A DNA stretch of 64,000 nt from Algihabitans albus (GTDB lineage Bacteria; Pseudomonadota; Alphaproteobacteria; Kiloniellales; DSM-21159): the NCBI RefSeq assembly GCF_003572205.1, contig NZ_QXNY01000008.1, positions 42,165 through 106,164 on the forward strand, written 5' to 3'. The notes under the pieces are model-generated. The model saw nothing but the letters and a program-made list of their open reading frames with translations, did not search any database and was not told the origin of the DNA. How positions within the stretch are numbered: the stretch's first letter is position 1; each line of letters begins with the position of its first letter. Made by a program: the position numbers and the translations under genes. Of this stretch, positions 45,810-56,252 are shown piece after piece.

Positions 45810-47884
45810 TGCGGTGGCGCCGGATCTCGGCTCTCGCTGCGACGGCGCTCCTGCTGTTTGCCGGCGGTCTTGTCGCGCTGCGGGGGCTGGACCGGGCCTT
45901 CCCGCCGAACCTCGACAAGGCGGCCGTCACGTCCGTCGCCGTCTGGGCGGCCGACGGGGAGCTCCTGCGGGTCTTCGCCACACCGGATGAGAAGATCCGC
46001 CTGGCCGCCCTGCCCGAGGCCGTCGACCCGCTGTTCCTAGATCTGCTGGTGGCCGTCGAGGACAAGCGCTTCTGGCGGCATGGCGGCGTCGATACGCTCG
46101 CCGTGCTCCGGGCCTCCTGGCAGGCCCTGCGGCATGGCCGGATCGTCTCCGGCGCCTCGACTTTGACGATGCAGGTCGCGCGCCTGCTCGAGCCGCGTCC
46201 GCGCACTCTGAAAGCCAAGGCGATCGAGGCTTTCCGCGCCTGGCAGTTGGAGCGCCGCTTCAGCAAGCGCGAGATCCTGGGCCTTTACATGACGTTGGCG
46301 CCTTACGGCGGGCGGATCGAGGGGCTGCAGGCAGCCAGCCTGGCCTGGTTCGGCAAGCCGCCGCAGCGGCTCCGCCCGCAGGAGGCGGCGCTGCTGGTCG
46401 CCCTCCCGCAGGCGCCGGAGCGCCTGCGGCCCGACCGTTTCCCGGAGGCCGCCGCCGCCGCCCGGGCCAAGGTTCTCGCCCGTGGCCGCGATCGCGGCTT
46501 GCTTGGGGTCTTGCCGCTGGAGGTGCCGGTTCCAAGCCGTTTGCGGGCCTGGCCGCTGCTGGCGCCGCATCTGGGGCGGCGTCTCGCCGGCGAAGGCACG
46601 ACCGCCACCACGCTCGACGCCGGCCTGCAAGGTCGCGCGGAGGCATTGACGCGACAGGCGGCGGAGGCGCTGCACCCTCGCGCGGGTGCGGCTGTCCTGG
46701 TGGTGGAGCGGCGCAGCCGGGCCGTGCGGGCCTACGTCGGCAGCCCCGATTTCCTGGCCGCCGCGCGCCAGGGCCAGGTCGACATGGTGGCCGCGCGGCG
46801 CTCCCCCGGCTCCACCCTCAAGCCCTTGATCTACGGGCTGGCCTTCGATCAGCGCCTGGCGCATCCCGAAACCCTGGTGCTGGATGCGCCGACCGGTTTC
46901 GGCCCTTACCGTCCCCGGAACTTCGACGGTGTCTTCCATGGCGAACTCAGCTTGCGGCAGGCTCTGCAGCTTTCGCTCAACATCCCGGCGGTGAAGCTGA
47001 TGCAGCGCGTCGGCCCGGGCGTCTTCGTCTCGCGCCTGGCCGCCCAGGGTATCGATCTGGCCTACGCGGGGGGCGGCTGGCCCGGTCTGGCGATTGCCTT
47101 GGGCGGTGGCGCCCTGTCCCTGGAGCAGCTCACGCGCCTCTATGCCGCTCTGGCCGACGATGGCGTGGCGCGGCCTCTGGAGGTCGTCCGGGGCGCCGCT
47201 GAGCAGGGAGACGCCGCGCCCACACCGCTGTTCGATCCGGCGGCGCGGGCGCAGGTTGCCGACATCCTGCTTGGCGCTCCGCGTCCGCCTTCTGCGCTCG
47301 GGCGTTTCGGAATCGCCTTCAAGACCGGCACGTCCTATGGCTTTCGCGATGCCTGGGCGGTCGGCTTCGACGCGCGGCATGTCGTCGGCGTCTGGCTCGG
47401 CCGCCCGGACGGGACGCCCTTGCCCGAGGCGAGCGGCTTCCGCGCTGCCGCGCCCTTGCTGTTCCGGATCTTCGACCTGCTGCCCGACGCGCCGCTGGCG
47501 CCCCTCGGGCCGGAGCCGCCGCCGCCCGGCCTGGCCAAGTTGGACGTTCGGGTCACCTCCGTCGCCGAGCCGGCTCCGGAGATCGTCTTTCCCGTCTCCG
47601 GATCCCGGCTGCGGCTCGGCGATCTGCCGCCTGCCCTGACCTTGGAGGCAAGCGGCGGCAAGCGCCCCCTGACCTGGCTGGTCGACGGCCGCCCGGTCGC
47701 CTCGGACTCGCTCGGCCGCCGCGCACTCTGGCGTCCGCGCGGCGCCGGCTTCGCCGAGATCGTCGTGGTCGATGCCGCCGGCCGGCGCGACGCTGTCCGT
47801 TTGCGTCTCACCGACGGCACGGCGCGGACGGACGGCCTTCCGCGGGGCCGACTGATCTCTCGCGAGCGAACGGGGGCACGGTGA
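45809..47884 (+). CDS. pbpC: Penicillin-binding protein 1C
   Basis: 691 aa. Signal anchor (ALAATALLLFAGGLVALRGL), glycosyltransferase-51 domain with VAVEDKRFWRHGGVD and SGASTLTMQVARL, transpeptidase domain with active-site Ser335 in SPGSTLKP, SLNIPAVKLM and FKTGTSYGFRDAW, and the C-terminal PBP-C domain (EIVFPVSGSRLRL). It polymerises and possibly crosslinks peptidoglycan and is thought to repair wall damage alongside alpha-2-macroglobulin, with which it is translationally coupled. Confidence 0.94.
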   Translation: MRWRRISALAATALLLFAGGLVALRGLDRAFPPNLDKAAVTSVAVWAADGELLRVFATPDEKIRLAALPEAVDPLFLDLLVAVEDKRFWRHGGVDTLAVLRASWQALRHGRIVSGASTLTMQVARLLEPRPRTLKAKAIEAFRAWQLERRFSKREILGLYMTLAPYGGRIEGLQAASLAWFGKPPQRLRPQEAALLVALPQAPERLRPDRFPEAAAAARAKVLARGRDRGLLGVLPLEVPVPSRLRAWPLLAPHLGRRLAGEGTTATTLDAGLQGRAEALTRQAAEALHPRAGAAVLVVERRSRAVRAYVGSPDFLAAARQGQVDMVAARRSPGSTLKPLIYGLAFDQRLAHPETLVLDAPTGFGPYRPRNFDGVFHGELSLRQALQLSLNIPAVKLMQRVGPGVFVSRLAAQGIDLAYAGGGWPGLAIALGGGALSLEQLTRLYAALADDGVARPLEVVRGAAEQGDAAPTPLFDPAARAQVADILLGAPRPPSALGRFGIAFKTGTSYGFRDAWAVGFDARHVVGVWLGRPDGTPLPEASGFRAAAPLLFRIFDLLPDAPLAPLGPEPPPPGLAKLDVRVTSVAEPAPEIVFPVSGSRLRLGDLPPALTLEASGGKRPLTWLVDGRPVASDSLGRRALWRPRGAGFAEIVVVDAAGRRDAVRLRLTDGTARTDGLPRGRLISRERTGAR

Positions 47885-47905
47885 AACCGGTTCGGCGATC
47901 CTGCT

Positions 47906-48346
47906 TTAGGCGACCGTCCGCTGCTCCGCGCCGAGCTGGCTCGTCCGCACGTAGTTGCGGGCAAGCCAGACCATCCGCTCGTGCAGGCTCGTGATGGCGA
48001 AGAGCGCGCGCCGCTCTCCGAACACCATGAAAACGATCGCCAGCAGCACGATGATTGTGCCGGCGATGGCCAACTGGACCAGCTCGGCCTGCTTCTGGGC
48101 GTCCAGCCTGGCAACGGCGTTCTGGCTGACCCCGTTAGTGAGAATGTCGGCCTTCGCGGCCAGGGCGGTAGCCAGAACCCTCAGCTCCTCCGTGACGGCA
48201 CGGTCGACGCCCCGGACCGCCGTTTCGACGTTCTCCAGGATCCGGGTCTGAGTTGTCTCTAAATTGTAGTGATCGATGCCGACGAAGATGAACTGGATCA
48301 GCAGCAAGAGCGCGGCGAGGGCAATGAACGGACACCGGGAATCCAT
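47906..48346 (-). CDS. Small two-helix membrane protein of unknown function
   Basis: 146 aa from ATG 48346. Two transmembrane helices (FIALAALLLLIQFIFVGI near the N-terminus; LAIAGTIIVLLAIVFMVFG about 90-110) frame a ~65-residue periplasmic helical segment, a short sensor-like topology as in chemoreceptor or kinase input domains but with no output domain. The C-terminal 35 residues are cytoplasmic. Convergent with pbpC. No family recognised. Confidence 0.6.
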   Translation of the reverse strand: MDSRCPFIALAALLLLIQFIFVGIDHYNLETTQTRILENVETAVRGVDRAVTEELRVLATALAAKADILTNGVSQNAVARLDAQKQAELVQLAIAGTIIVLLAIVFMVFGERRALFAITSLHERMVWLARNYVRTSQLGAEQRTVA

Positions 48347-48682
48347 GATCGTCTACACCCTAAACCGGTTTGCCGGCCCAACGGCTCTGTAGGCCGACTG
48401 CGCCCACGGGACGTCAGCCGGACCTTCGGCCAAGGCAATGCGACAGCAGCCAAGGGCACGCTCCCGGCGCGGTTTGGCTGGTTCCGTTACGATACGTGCT
48501 ATTGCTTTCGACCCCAAAAGTACCCGCTTCGTCTCTTACCTCGCGGCCACCCTGCGATGGCAACAGGCAAGCTCCGCCGGCCGTCTCCGGAAGACCGGGC
48601 CGGTCCCGCTCTCTCATAAGGTTAACGTGCGACTCGCGTTCCGTTTGAAAGCAAGACTGCGTTCATGCGGAACCGTCGCGTC
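48347..48682. other. Intergenic region without a supported gene
   Basis: 336 bases. It contains the likely promoter of the minus-strand membrane protein. Open frames here have no ribosome binding site or recognisable product. A near-palindrome TAAACCGGTTTG lies around 48361. Nothing else stands out. Confidence 0.5.
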
Positions 48683-49009
48683 TCAGGCTGTCCCGCCCGG
48701 ACCCCGGCTGACGCCGTCCGTCGCGCTCATGGCGGTCTCGATCAAGTGCCGGCTCAGGCTCTGGGCCGCACCCCTCGGGGCCTTCACCATCTCCGCCCGG
48801 ACTGCCATGGCCATGGCGACAGCCTGCAGAACGTCGCCGTCGCTCACGTCGGTACGGCTGCCGATCGAGCGAGTCAGGCCCTCCAGGATCGCGCTCACCA
48901 TCTGCGCCACGTCCGCCTCGGAGACGGTCTGGGCGTGCAGCGGAAAGTCGAACCTCAGTGTCTCTCCGCTCCGGGTGGTCGCGCTGTAGGCAAGCGTTTC
49001 GGCGGCCAT
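48683..49009 (-). CDS. Conserved-looking small protein of unknown function
   Basis: 108 aa from ATG 49009, with GAGGA upstream. Starts MAAETLAYSATTRSGETLRFDFPLHAQTVSE, then predicted helices (VAQMVSAILEGLTRSIG; GDVLQAVAMAMAVRAEMV). No signal peptide or cysteine. Codon use is that of a real gene. It lies 108 bases downstream of recQ on the same strand and may be cotranscribed. Function unknown. Confidence 0.55.
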   Translation of the reverse strand: MAAETLAYSATTRSGETLRFDFPLHAQTVSEADVAQMVSAILEGLTRSIGSRTDVSDGDVLQAVAMAMAVRAEMVKAPRGAAQSLSRHLIETAMSATDGVSRGPGGTA

Positions 49010-49117
49010 GGTGATCCTCTCCGGCTCTGTTGGGCGAGATCGAACGATCCCGTCACGCGAGATGGTGCGGCGCTGCCGCGCGACAAGCCGCCGGCGCCGT
49101 CTTCCGGCCCTTGCGCG

Positions 49118-51007
<1,890 letters not shown>

Positions 51008-51105
51008 GGCCCCTTCCTTTGAGCCGCTTCCGGGCGCGTGTGCAAGACGTCGCTGCCACAATCGATTGATTTCCTGGGGACAAGACTGCTGTCATAGTGG
51101 TTGGC

Positions 51106-51420
51106 ATGCGAAGCTTTCTCCCCTTGACCCTGGTTGCCGGGGTGCTGCTGTCCGCGCTCGTGCTGACCCTTCCGATGGGAGGATCTTCGGCGGCGGATGG
51201 CGAGGACTGGCGTCAGCAGCTCGTCGATCAACTTGCCGAAGAAGAGGGCTGCGTCGTCTCCTTCTTTTCCCAGGTCAGCGTTGTCCGCCAGGACGGCCGC
51301 GAGATCATCGCCGCGCGGGCGCACTGCGACGATCGGCGGGCCTTCGATGTGACGCGCATCTCGCCCGCCACGGCCTTCGACCTGCAAGCCTGTGACACGT
51401 CGGAAGAACGAACCTGCTAA
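51106..51420 (+). CDS. Small exported cysteine-containing protein
   Basis: 104 aa from ATG 51106. A signal peptide (MRSFLPLTLVAGVLLSALVLTLPMGGSSAA) precedes a ~70-residue mature domain with four Cys (GCVV, AHC, QACD, and the final Cys), likely forming two disulfides in the periplasm. It is 14 bases upstream of the cytochrome c gene and probably in the same transcript. Divergent from recQ. No family recognised. Confidence 0.6.
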   Translation: MRSFLPLTLVAGVLLSALVLTLPMGGSSAADGEDWRQQLVDQLAEEEGCVVSFFSQVSVVRQDGREIIAARAHCDDRRAFDVTRISPATAFDLQACDTSEERTC

Positions 51421-51434
51421 GGAAACGGCCTGTG

Positions 51435-51770
51435 ATGAAAGCCTTGTCCCGGACGCCTGTCCTGTATTCTGCTGCCGCGCTCTGTCTGGTCGGGTGTCTG
51501 GCCGGACCCGCGCGCGCCGACGAAGCGGCCGTCGAGCGGGGCGAGGCCCTGTCGCGCCAGCTCTGCGCGGTCTGTCATCTGGTTGGGGAGACGGCGTCCG
51601 GCGGAAGCGATGCCGTCCCCACCTTCCACGCCATCGCCAATACGCCGGACATGACCGAGGGACGCATTCGCGGTTTCATCTACAACCCGCACCCGCAGAT
51701 GCCGAGCCTGCAGCTTCCGGAAAATCAGATCGACGACATCGTCGCCTACATCCGCAGCCTGGCGGAGTAG
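51435..51770 (+). CDS. Small periplasmic c-type cytochrome
   Basis: 111 aa from ATG 51435 (a GTG one codon earlier is possible). Signal peptide ending GPARA, heme motif CAVCH (44-48) and a C-terminal MPSLQLPENQIDDIVAYIRSL supplying the axial Met, typical of class I mono-heme cytochromes. It would shuttle electrons in the periplasm; its redox partner is not encoded nearby. Convergent with the VUT gene (16 bases). Confidence 0.85.
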   Translation: MKALSRTPVLYSAAALCLVGCLAGPARADEAAVERGEALSRQLCAVCHLVGETASGGSDAVPTFHAIANTPDMTEGRIRGFIYNPHPQMPSLQLPENQIDDIVAYIRSLAE

Positions 51771-51786
51771 GCGGCTCGAAGCGTCT

Positions 51787-52332
51787 TTATGCCCGGCTTT
51801 CCCGCGTGCGCAACGCCGGGACGACCACCATCAGGGCGCGGAACGGGATCAGCAGCACCAGCGCCATGGCCAGCTTGACGCCCAGGTCGCCGATGGCCCA
51901 GGTCACCCAGGGCAGGCCCGTGCCCGCGAAGGCCAGGCTGAAGAACAGCGCGGTGTCGGTCACCGAGCCCAGTGTCGAGGAGGCCAGCGGCGCCTGCCAC
52001 CAGGCGGCCTTGCGCAGGCGGTCGAAGATCGTGACGTCGAGCAGCTGCGCGACCAGGAAGGCGCTGCCGGAGGCCAGGGCGATGCGCGGATCGGCCAGCA
52101 GGATCGACAGCACGACGGCCAGGGCGAAGCCGGCATAGACGACGCGCCGCGCCTGGGCCGGACCCAGGGCTCGGTTGGCCAGGTCGGTCACCAGGAAGGC
52201 GATGGGATAGGTGAAGGCGCCCCAGGTGATCCAGTCGTTGAGCGGATACTGCACGAGGATGTTGGAGGCCGTCACCACGACGGCCATGGCGGCGATGCCG
52301 AGCGCGATGCCGCGCAGGGAAGTCTGTGTCAT
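51787..52332 (-). CDS. VUT-family (YhhQ-like) queuosine-precursor transporter
   Basis: 181 aa, about six helices (GIALGIAAMAVVVTASNIL first). Family landmarks are YPIAFLVTDLANRALGPAQARRVVYAGF, SGSAFLVAQLLDVTIFDRLR and SSTLGSVTDTALFFSLAF. Members import 7-deazaguanine precursors (preQ0/preQ1) for queuosine in tRNA. The ATG overlaps the stop of the SAM hydrolase gene (ATGA), so the two are translationally coupled. Confidence 0.85.
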   Translation of the reverse strand: MTQTSLRGIALGIAAMAVVVTASNILVQYPLNDWITWGAFTYPIAFLVTDLANRALGPAQARRVVYAGFALAVVLSILLADPRIALASGSAFLVAQLLDVTIFDRLRKAAWWQAPLASSTLGSVTDTALFFSLAFAGTGLPWVTWAIGDLGVKLAMALVLLIPFRALMVVVPALRTRESRA

Positions 52333-53060
52333 GCGTCTTCGATCCCGATGGGGCTTCCGATCCGGAGCCCGAAGTGTTGAGCGGCCGAACCCTGGTTGAC
52401 GGCGATCTCGGCCAAACCGCAGGAGTTGGCGTACCAGAAAGCTTCGCCGGGCGCGACCCCGCCGAAGGTCTCGGCCGCCGCGAGCCTCTGGCCGCCGACG
52501 GATAGCCGGGTTCCGGCGGGCAGCTCGGCGGCCCGCAGTCCGGTCATGGCGTTTCCGTAGGCGTCGAGGTAGACGACTTCGGCCAGGGTGTCCGGCCAGT
52601 CGGCGCCGACCAGACTGTCGGGCGCCAGGGGAGTTGCGGCGGGAACCCGGCCCCTGGCCAGCATGGCGGCGACCGGGCCGAAGAGATCGCGGCCGTGGAA
52701 GCTCGGGGAGAGGCGCTCCGGCCGCCAGTCGATCCGCCAGGCACTGGTCGGCGCGGCGCGGCGCGCGACCAGGGCCAGAAGACCGTTGTCCGGGCCGACG
52801 AAACTCAGTCCCCCGGCCTGCACCGCCAAGGGTGCCCGCGCCGTACCGACGCCCGGATCGACGACGGCGAGGAGGACGGAGCCGGGCGGCGCCTCCGCCG
52901 CCAGGGCCGCCAGCAAATAGGCCGAGGCCTTGGGGTCGAACCGCGGCGCGTCGTGCTGCAGGTCGATCACCGGCAGACCTGGGGCCTCCCGGGCCAGTAC
53001 GGCGTGAAGCTGGCCGACATACGGGCCGGAGGTGCCGAAATCTGTGTAGAGCAGGATCAT
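52329..53060 (-). CDS. SAM hydroxide adenosyltransferase (DUF62 family)
   Basis: 243 aa. N-terminus ILLYTDFGTSGPYVGQLHAVL, then VVDPGVGTARAPL (catalytic Asp and Arg) and SPSFHGRDLFGP (catalytic His) give the conserved Asp-Arg-His set of the DUF62 enzymes. VGPDNGLL and the C-terminal NQGSAAQHFGL are also typical. These proteins hydrolyse S-adenosylmethionine to adenosine and methionine and are related to fluorinases/chlorinases. It is coupled to the VUT transporter and divergent from gcrA. Confidence 0.87.
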   Translation of the reverse strand: MILLYTDFGTSGPYVGQLHAVLAREAPGLPVIDLQHDAPRFDPKASAYLLAALAAEAPPGSVLLAVVDPGVGTARAPLAVQAGGLSFVGPDNGLLALVARRAAPTSAWRIDWRPERLSPSFHGRDLFGPVAAMLARGRVPAATPLAPDSLVGADWPDTLAEVVYLDAYGNAMTGLRAAELPAGTRLSVGGQRLAAAETFGGVAPGEAFWYANSCGLAEIAVNQGSAAQHFGLRIGSPIGIEDA

Positions 53061-53085
53061 GGTCGGGGACTTCGATTGTTTCGGG

Positions 53086-53209
53086 GACTCCGGTCTCGGG
53101 CTCTTCGGCCGGGAGACCGGGAGAGTCTGCCGCGAAGCCCTGCCGGCCGGACGACTGGGACAGCGGTCTTACGCTTGTCCACAGGATTCGAAACGACTCG
53201 GCTCGACTC
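53086..53209. promoter_or_regulatory. GANTC (CcrM) site cluster in the gcrA upstream region
   Basis: GANTC sites occur at 53086-53090 and, exactly 10 bases apart, at 53185-53189 (GATTC), 53195-53199 and 53205-53209 (both GACTC). The three phased sites lie 71-95 bases upstream of the gcrA ATG. In alphaproteobacteria CcrM methylates GANTC and GcrA acts on methylated promoters, so methylation-dependent gcrA control is a reasonable inference. Confidence 0.65.
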
Positions 53210-53279
53210 CGTGCTTGCCACCGGATATTGTAGGTCTTGCCTGGCGGCACGCGATATATGGTTGGTAGGAGAGAGTGCA

Positions 53280-53825
53280 ATGAGCTGGACGCCGGAGCGT
53301 ATCGACGAGCTCAAGCGGCTGTGGGACGCAGGCCACTCCGCCTCCGAGATCGGTAAGCAATTGGGCGTATCGAAGAATGCCGTGGTTGGCAAGGCCCACC
53401 GGCTGAAATTGGCGGCCCGGCCTTCGCCGATCAAGCGCGGTGGCGGTACGACGCGGCGCCGGCCTGCGGCGGCCCAACGCCAAGCGGCGGCACGAGCGGC
53501 AACGGCGGGGCCTTTCGCCGGCGGTGCGGCCTCGGCCATGGCGGCTGCTGGCGGTTCGACCGCGAACGGGTCGGCCCCGAGCGGCAAAGCCGTCTCGGCT
53601 TCGCCTTTCGTCGCGCCCGAACCCGAACGGGGTCCGGCGCGGGCACGCGGCCGGGCACGCCCGGTTCGGCGTTCTCTGGGGACGCAGAACTGCGCTTGGC
53701 CGATCGGCGATCCGGGCGACCCGACCTTCCACTTCTGCGGGGAGCGCGCGGTGGCCGGCAAGCCCTACTGCGAAACTCACTGCGCCCAGGCCTACATCAC
53801 CAGGAAGAAAGAAGAGGCGGCCTGA
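53280..53825 (+). CDS. gcrA: Cell-cycle regulator GcrA
   Basis: 181 aa from ATG 53280, with AGGAG 8 bases upstream. The N-terminal DNA-binding region WTPERIDELKRLW...ASEIGKQLGVSKNAVVGKAHRLKL is the family hallmark; a long Ala/Arg/Gly-rich linker (about 50-135) leads to the C-terminal sigma-70-interacting CAWPIGDPGDPTFHFCG...YCETHC region with conserved Cys and His. GcrA recruits RNA polymerase at GANTC-methylated promoters. The linker is longer than in the model species as I recall it. Confidence 0.95.
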   Translation: MSWTPERIDELKRLWDAGHSASEIGKQLGVSKNAVVGKAHRLKLAARPSPIKRGGGTTRRRPAAAQRQAAARAATAGPFAGGAASAMAAAGGSTANGSAPSGKAVSASPFVAPEPERGPARARGRARPVRRSLGTQNCAWPIGDPGDPTFHFCGERAVAGKPYCETHCAQAYITRKKEEAA

Positions 53826-53924
53826 TTTCAGCCGCTTTCGGGGATGGTCTCTCCCGGAGATGGCCGTTTCCGGAGGTGAAGGGCATGGCGGGTGGCGAAA
53901 TTTGCCCGCTAGCGAACAGAGCCC

Positions 53925-55052
53925 TTAGCTCGGAATCAGTACCTGCCGGACCGTCTCGCCGCGATCGAGGCGGTCGAAGGCTTCGTTGAGGTCGTCGAAC
54001 GCCAGACGCTCGCTCATGAGGCGGTCGACCGGCAGGCGGCCGCGGCGGAACAGCCCGATGTAGCGGGGGATGTCGCGGGTCGGCACGCAGGAGCCGATGT
54101 AGCTGCCCTTCAGGGTGCGTTCCTCGGCGACCAGGCTGACCTGCTGGATCGCGAGAGACTTGGAGGGATGGGCGAGCCCGCCGGTCACCGTGGTGCCGCC
54201 GCGCCGCGTGATCCGGTAGGCGAGGTCCAGCGCCGGGACGGAGCCGGCCATCTCGAAGGCGAAATCCACACCGCCGCCGCTCAGGTCCTTGACCTGCTCC
54301 GCCGCGTCCTCGTCGCTGGCCAGAACCGCGTCGGTCGCGCCCAGTTGCCGCGCGAGATCCAGCTTGGCCGGCAAGAGGTCGAGCGCGACCACCTGCTCGG
54401 CCCCGACCAGCAGTGCGGCCAGCAGGGAGTTGAGCCCGACGCCGCCGAGGCCGATCACCGCAACCTTGCTGCCGGCGGCCACCTTGGCGGTGTTCACCAC
54501 GGCGCCGACCCCGGTCATCACCGCGCACCCGAACAGGGCCGCTTCATCCAGCGGCAGGTCGGGGTCGACACGGACCAGCGAGCGGCGGGAGACCACGGTC
54601 AGGGTGGAGAAGGCGGCGACGCCCATGTGATGATTGACCGGCCGACCGTCCAGGGACAGGCGCCGGCTGCCCGACAGCAGGGTGCCGGCGCCGTTGGCGG
54701 TCGCCGCCGGTTCGCAGAGCGCCGGACGGCCTTCGGCGCAGGGCAGGCAGTGGCCGCAGGCCGGGACGAAGATCATCACCACGTGATCGCCGGCCTTCAG
54801 ATCCTCGACGCCGTACCCCACGTCGCGCACCACACCGGCGGCTTCGTGGCCCAGGGCCATGGGGGTCGGGCGGGGTCGGGCGCCGTTGATCACCGAGAGG
54901 TCCGAGTGGCAAAGACCGGCGGCTTTGACCTCGACCAGGACCTCGCCTTCGCCGGGGCCTTCCAGATCGAGCTCCAGGACCTCCAGCGGTCGGCTCTCCG
55001 CGTAGGGCGCCGGGCGGCCCATCTCCATCAGGACTGCGGCTCTGGTCTTCAT
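53925..55052 (-). CDS. Zinc-dependent alcohol dehydrogenase
   Basis: 375 aa. Catalytic zinc: Cys48 (AAGLCHSDLS), His69-Glu70 (LGHEAAG) and a third Cys near 176 (LFGCAVMTG). Structural zinc: Cys99, 102, 105 and 113 (CGHCLPC...LC). Rossmann motif GLGGVGLNS. It belongs to the class III-like medium-chain family; SRRLSLDGRPVNHHMGVAAF is close to the formaldehyde/alcohol group. Substrate unassigned. Convergent with gcrA. Confidence 0.88.
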   Translation of the reverse strand: MKTRAAVLMEMGRPAPYAESRPLEVLELDLEGPGEGEVLVEVKAAGLCHSDLSVINGARPRPTPMALGHEAAGVVRDVGYGVEDLKAGDHVVMIFVPACGHCLPCAEGRPALCEPAATANGAGTLLSGSRRLSLDGRPVNHHMGVAAFSTLTVVSRRSLVRVDPDLPLDEAALFGCAVMTGVGAVVNTAKVAAGSKVAVIGLGGVGLNSLLAALLVGAEQVVALDLLPAKLDLARQLGATDAVLASDEDAAEQVKDLSGGGVDFAFEMAGSVPALDLAYRITRRGGTTVTGGLAHPSKSLAIQQVSLVAEERTLKGSYIGSCVPTRDIPRYIGLFRRGRLPVDRLMSERLAFDDLNEAFDRLDRGETVRQVLIPS

Positions 55053-55224
55053 CGTACCGGGCTCCCCACTCGTGTTTTTTCGTTGCTGTCTATATGACTA
55101 GAGCAGATCGCGACCCGAGGGAATCGCTTCGCGGTCAGGGCTTCGCGTCACGCCGATCCCGAAGACACGCCGAAGCGGCGGCCGCCCTCGGAGTGCGGAA
55201 GCGTTACTGGAGGGGTGGGCACAG

Positions 55225-56121
55225 GTGAGCGCAGGCGCGTCGGGCGAGGTTTTCTCAGGTCAGGATGCGCGTCGCGGGATCGCCTGGATGCTGCTGACCA
55301 TGGGGCTCTTCGTGACCATGGACGGCTTGGCCAAGTGGCTGACCCAGAGCTATCCCGTGCCGCAGGTGATCTGGGCGCGCTATGTCTTTCACTTCGCGCT
55401 TTTGGCGCTTTTCCTCAACTGGCGTCTTCTCCCGACCCTGCGCAGCCGCAATCTGAAGCTTCAGATCGGGCGCTCGCTGCTGCTGGTTGTCACCACCACG
55501 CTCTTTTTCTTCGGCATCAGCCAGGTACAACTCGCCACTGCCTCGGCGCTGATGCTCGTCGCACCGTTGCTAGTCACCCTGTTGTCGATCCCCCTGCTGA
55601 AGGAGCAGGTCGGACCGCGGCGGCTCGCCTCCGTCGCCGTCGGATTTCTCGGCGCGCTCGTGATTCTGCGTCCGGGCGGCGAGCTGTTCGACCTGGCCGC
55701 GCTGCTGCCCCTGGCGGCGGCCTGCACCTACGCCCTGTACCAGATCACCACGCGGATGCTTTCGGCCGTCGACACGCCGTTGACCACTCTGGTCTACACG
55801 GCTCTGGTCGGCGCCCTTCTCTCCACTATGGTTGTGCTCTTCGTCTGGAGGACACCAGATACACTCGGTTGGGTTGTAATGATCGCGACCGGCGGCCTCG
55901 GTGCGGTAAGCCAGTTCTGCCTCATCAAGGCTTTTCAAGCGGCCCCTGCCTCGACCGTGACACCCTTCGGCTACTCGGCGATTCTTTGGGCGACTCTCTA
56001 CGGTTGGCTCCTGTTTGGCGACCTGCCCGACTCCTGGACCTTGATCGGGGCCGCGATCATCGTCGCCAGCGGTCTCTATGTCTGGCACCGCGAGCATCGA
56101 CGGGCGGCAAGCAGCCGATAA
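55225..56121 (+). CDS. DMT-superfamily (EamA) transporter
   Basis: 298 aa from GTG 55225 (GGAGG upstream at a longish spacing). About ten helices; EamA landmarks MDGLAKWLTQSYPVPQVIWARYVFHF, LGALVILRPGGELF and FGYSAILWATLYGWLLFGDLPD. It resembles exporters of the RhaT/YdcZ-like DMT branch with no identified substrate. It is 131 bases upstream of the ArsR gene on the same strand. Confidence 0.83.
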   Translation: MSAGASGEVFSGQDARRGIAWMLLTMGLFVTMDGLAKWLTQSYPVPQVIWARYVFHFALLALFLNWRLLPTLRSRNLKLQIGRSLLLVVTTTLFFFGISQVQLATASALMLVAPLLVTLLSIPLLKEQVGPRRLASVAVGFLGALVILRPGGELFDLAALLPLAAACTYALYQITTRMLSAVDTPLTTLVYTALVGALLSTMVVLFVWRTPDTLGWVVMIATGGLGAVSQFCLIKAFQAAPASTVTPFGYSAILWATLYGWLLFGDLPDSWTLIGAAIIVASGLYVWHREHRRAASSR

Positions 56122-56252
56122 CACCGGAGGCGTGTAGAGCCACCTTGCTTTCCCGCTTGACCACCCGATATATCGGCTGCGGGATCAGCCGGGATCAACG
56201 GACCTTGACTGTGATTGCGTTCCGGCGTCCGACAAGTGAGTGTAGAATTACC

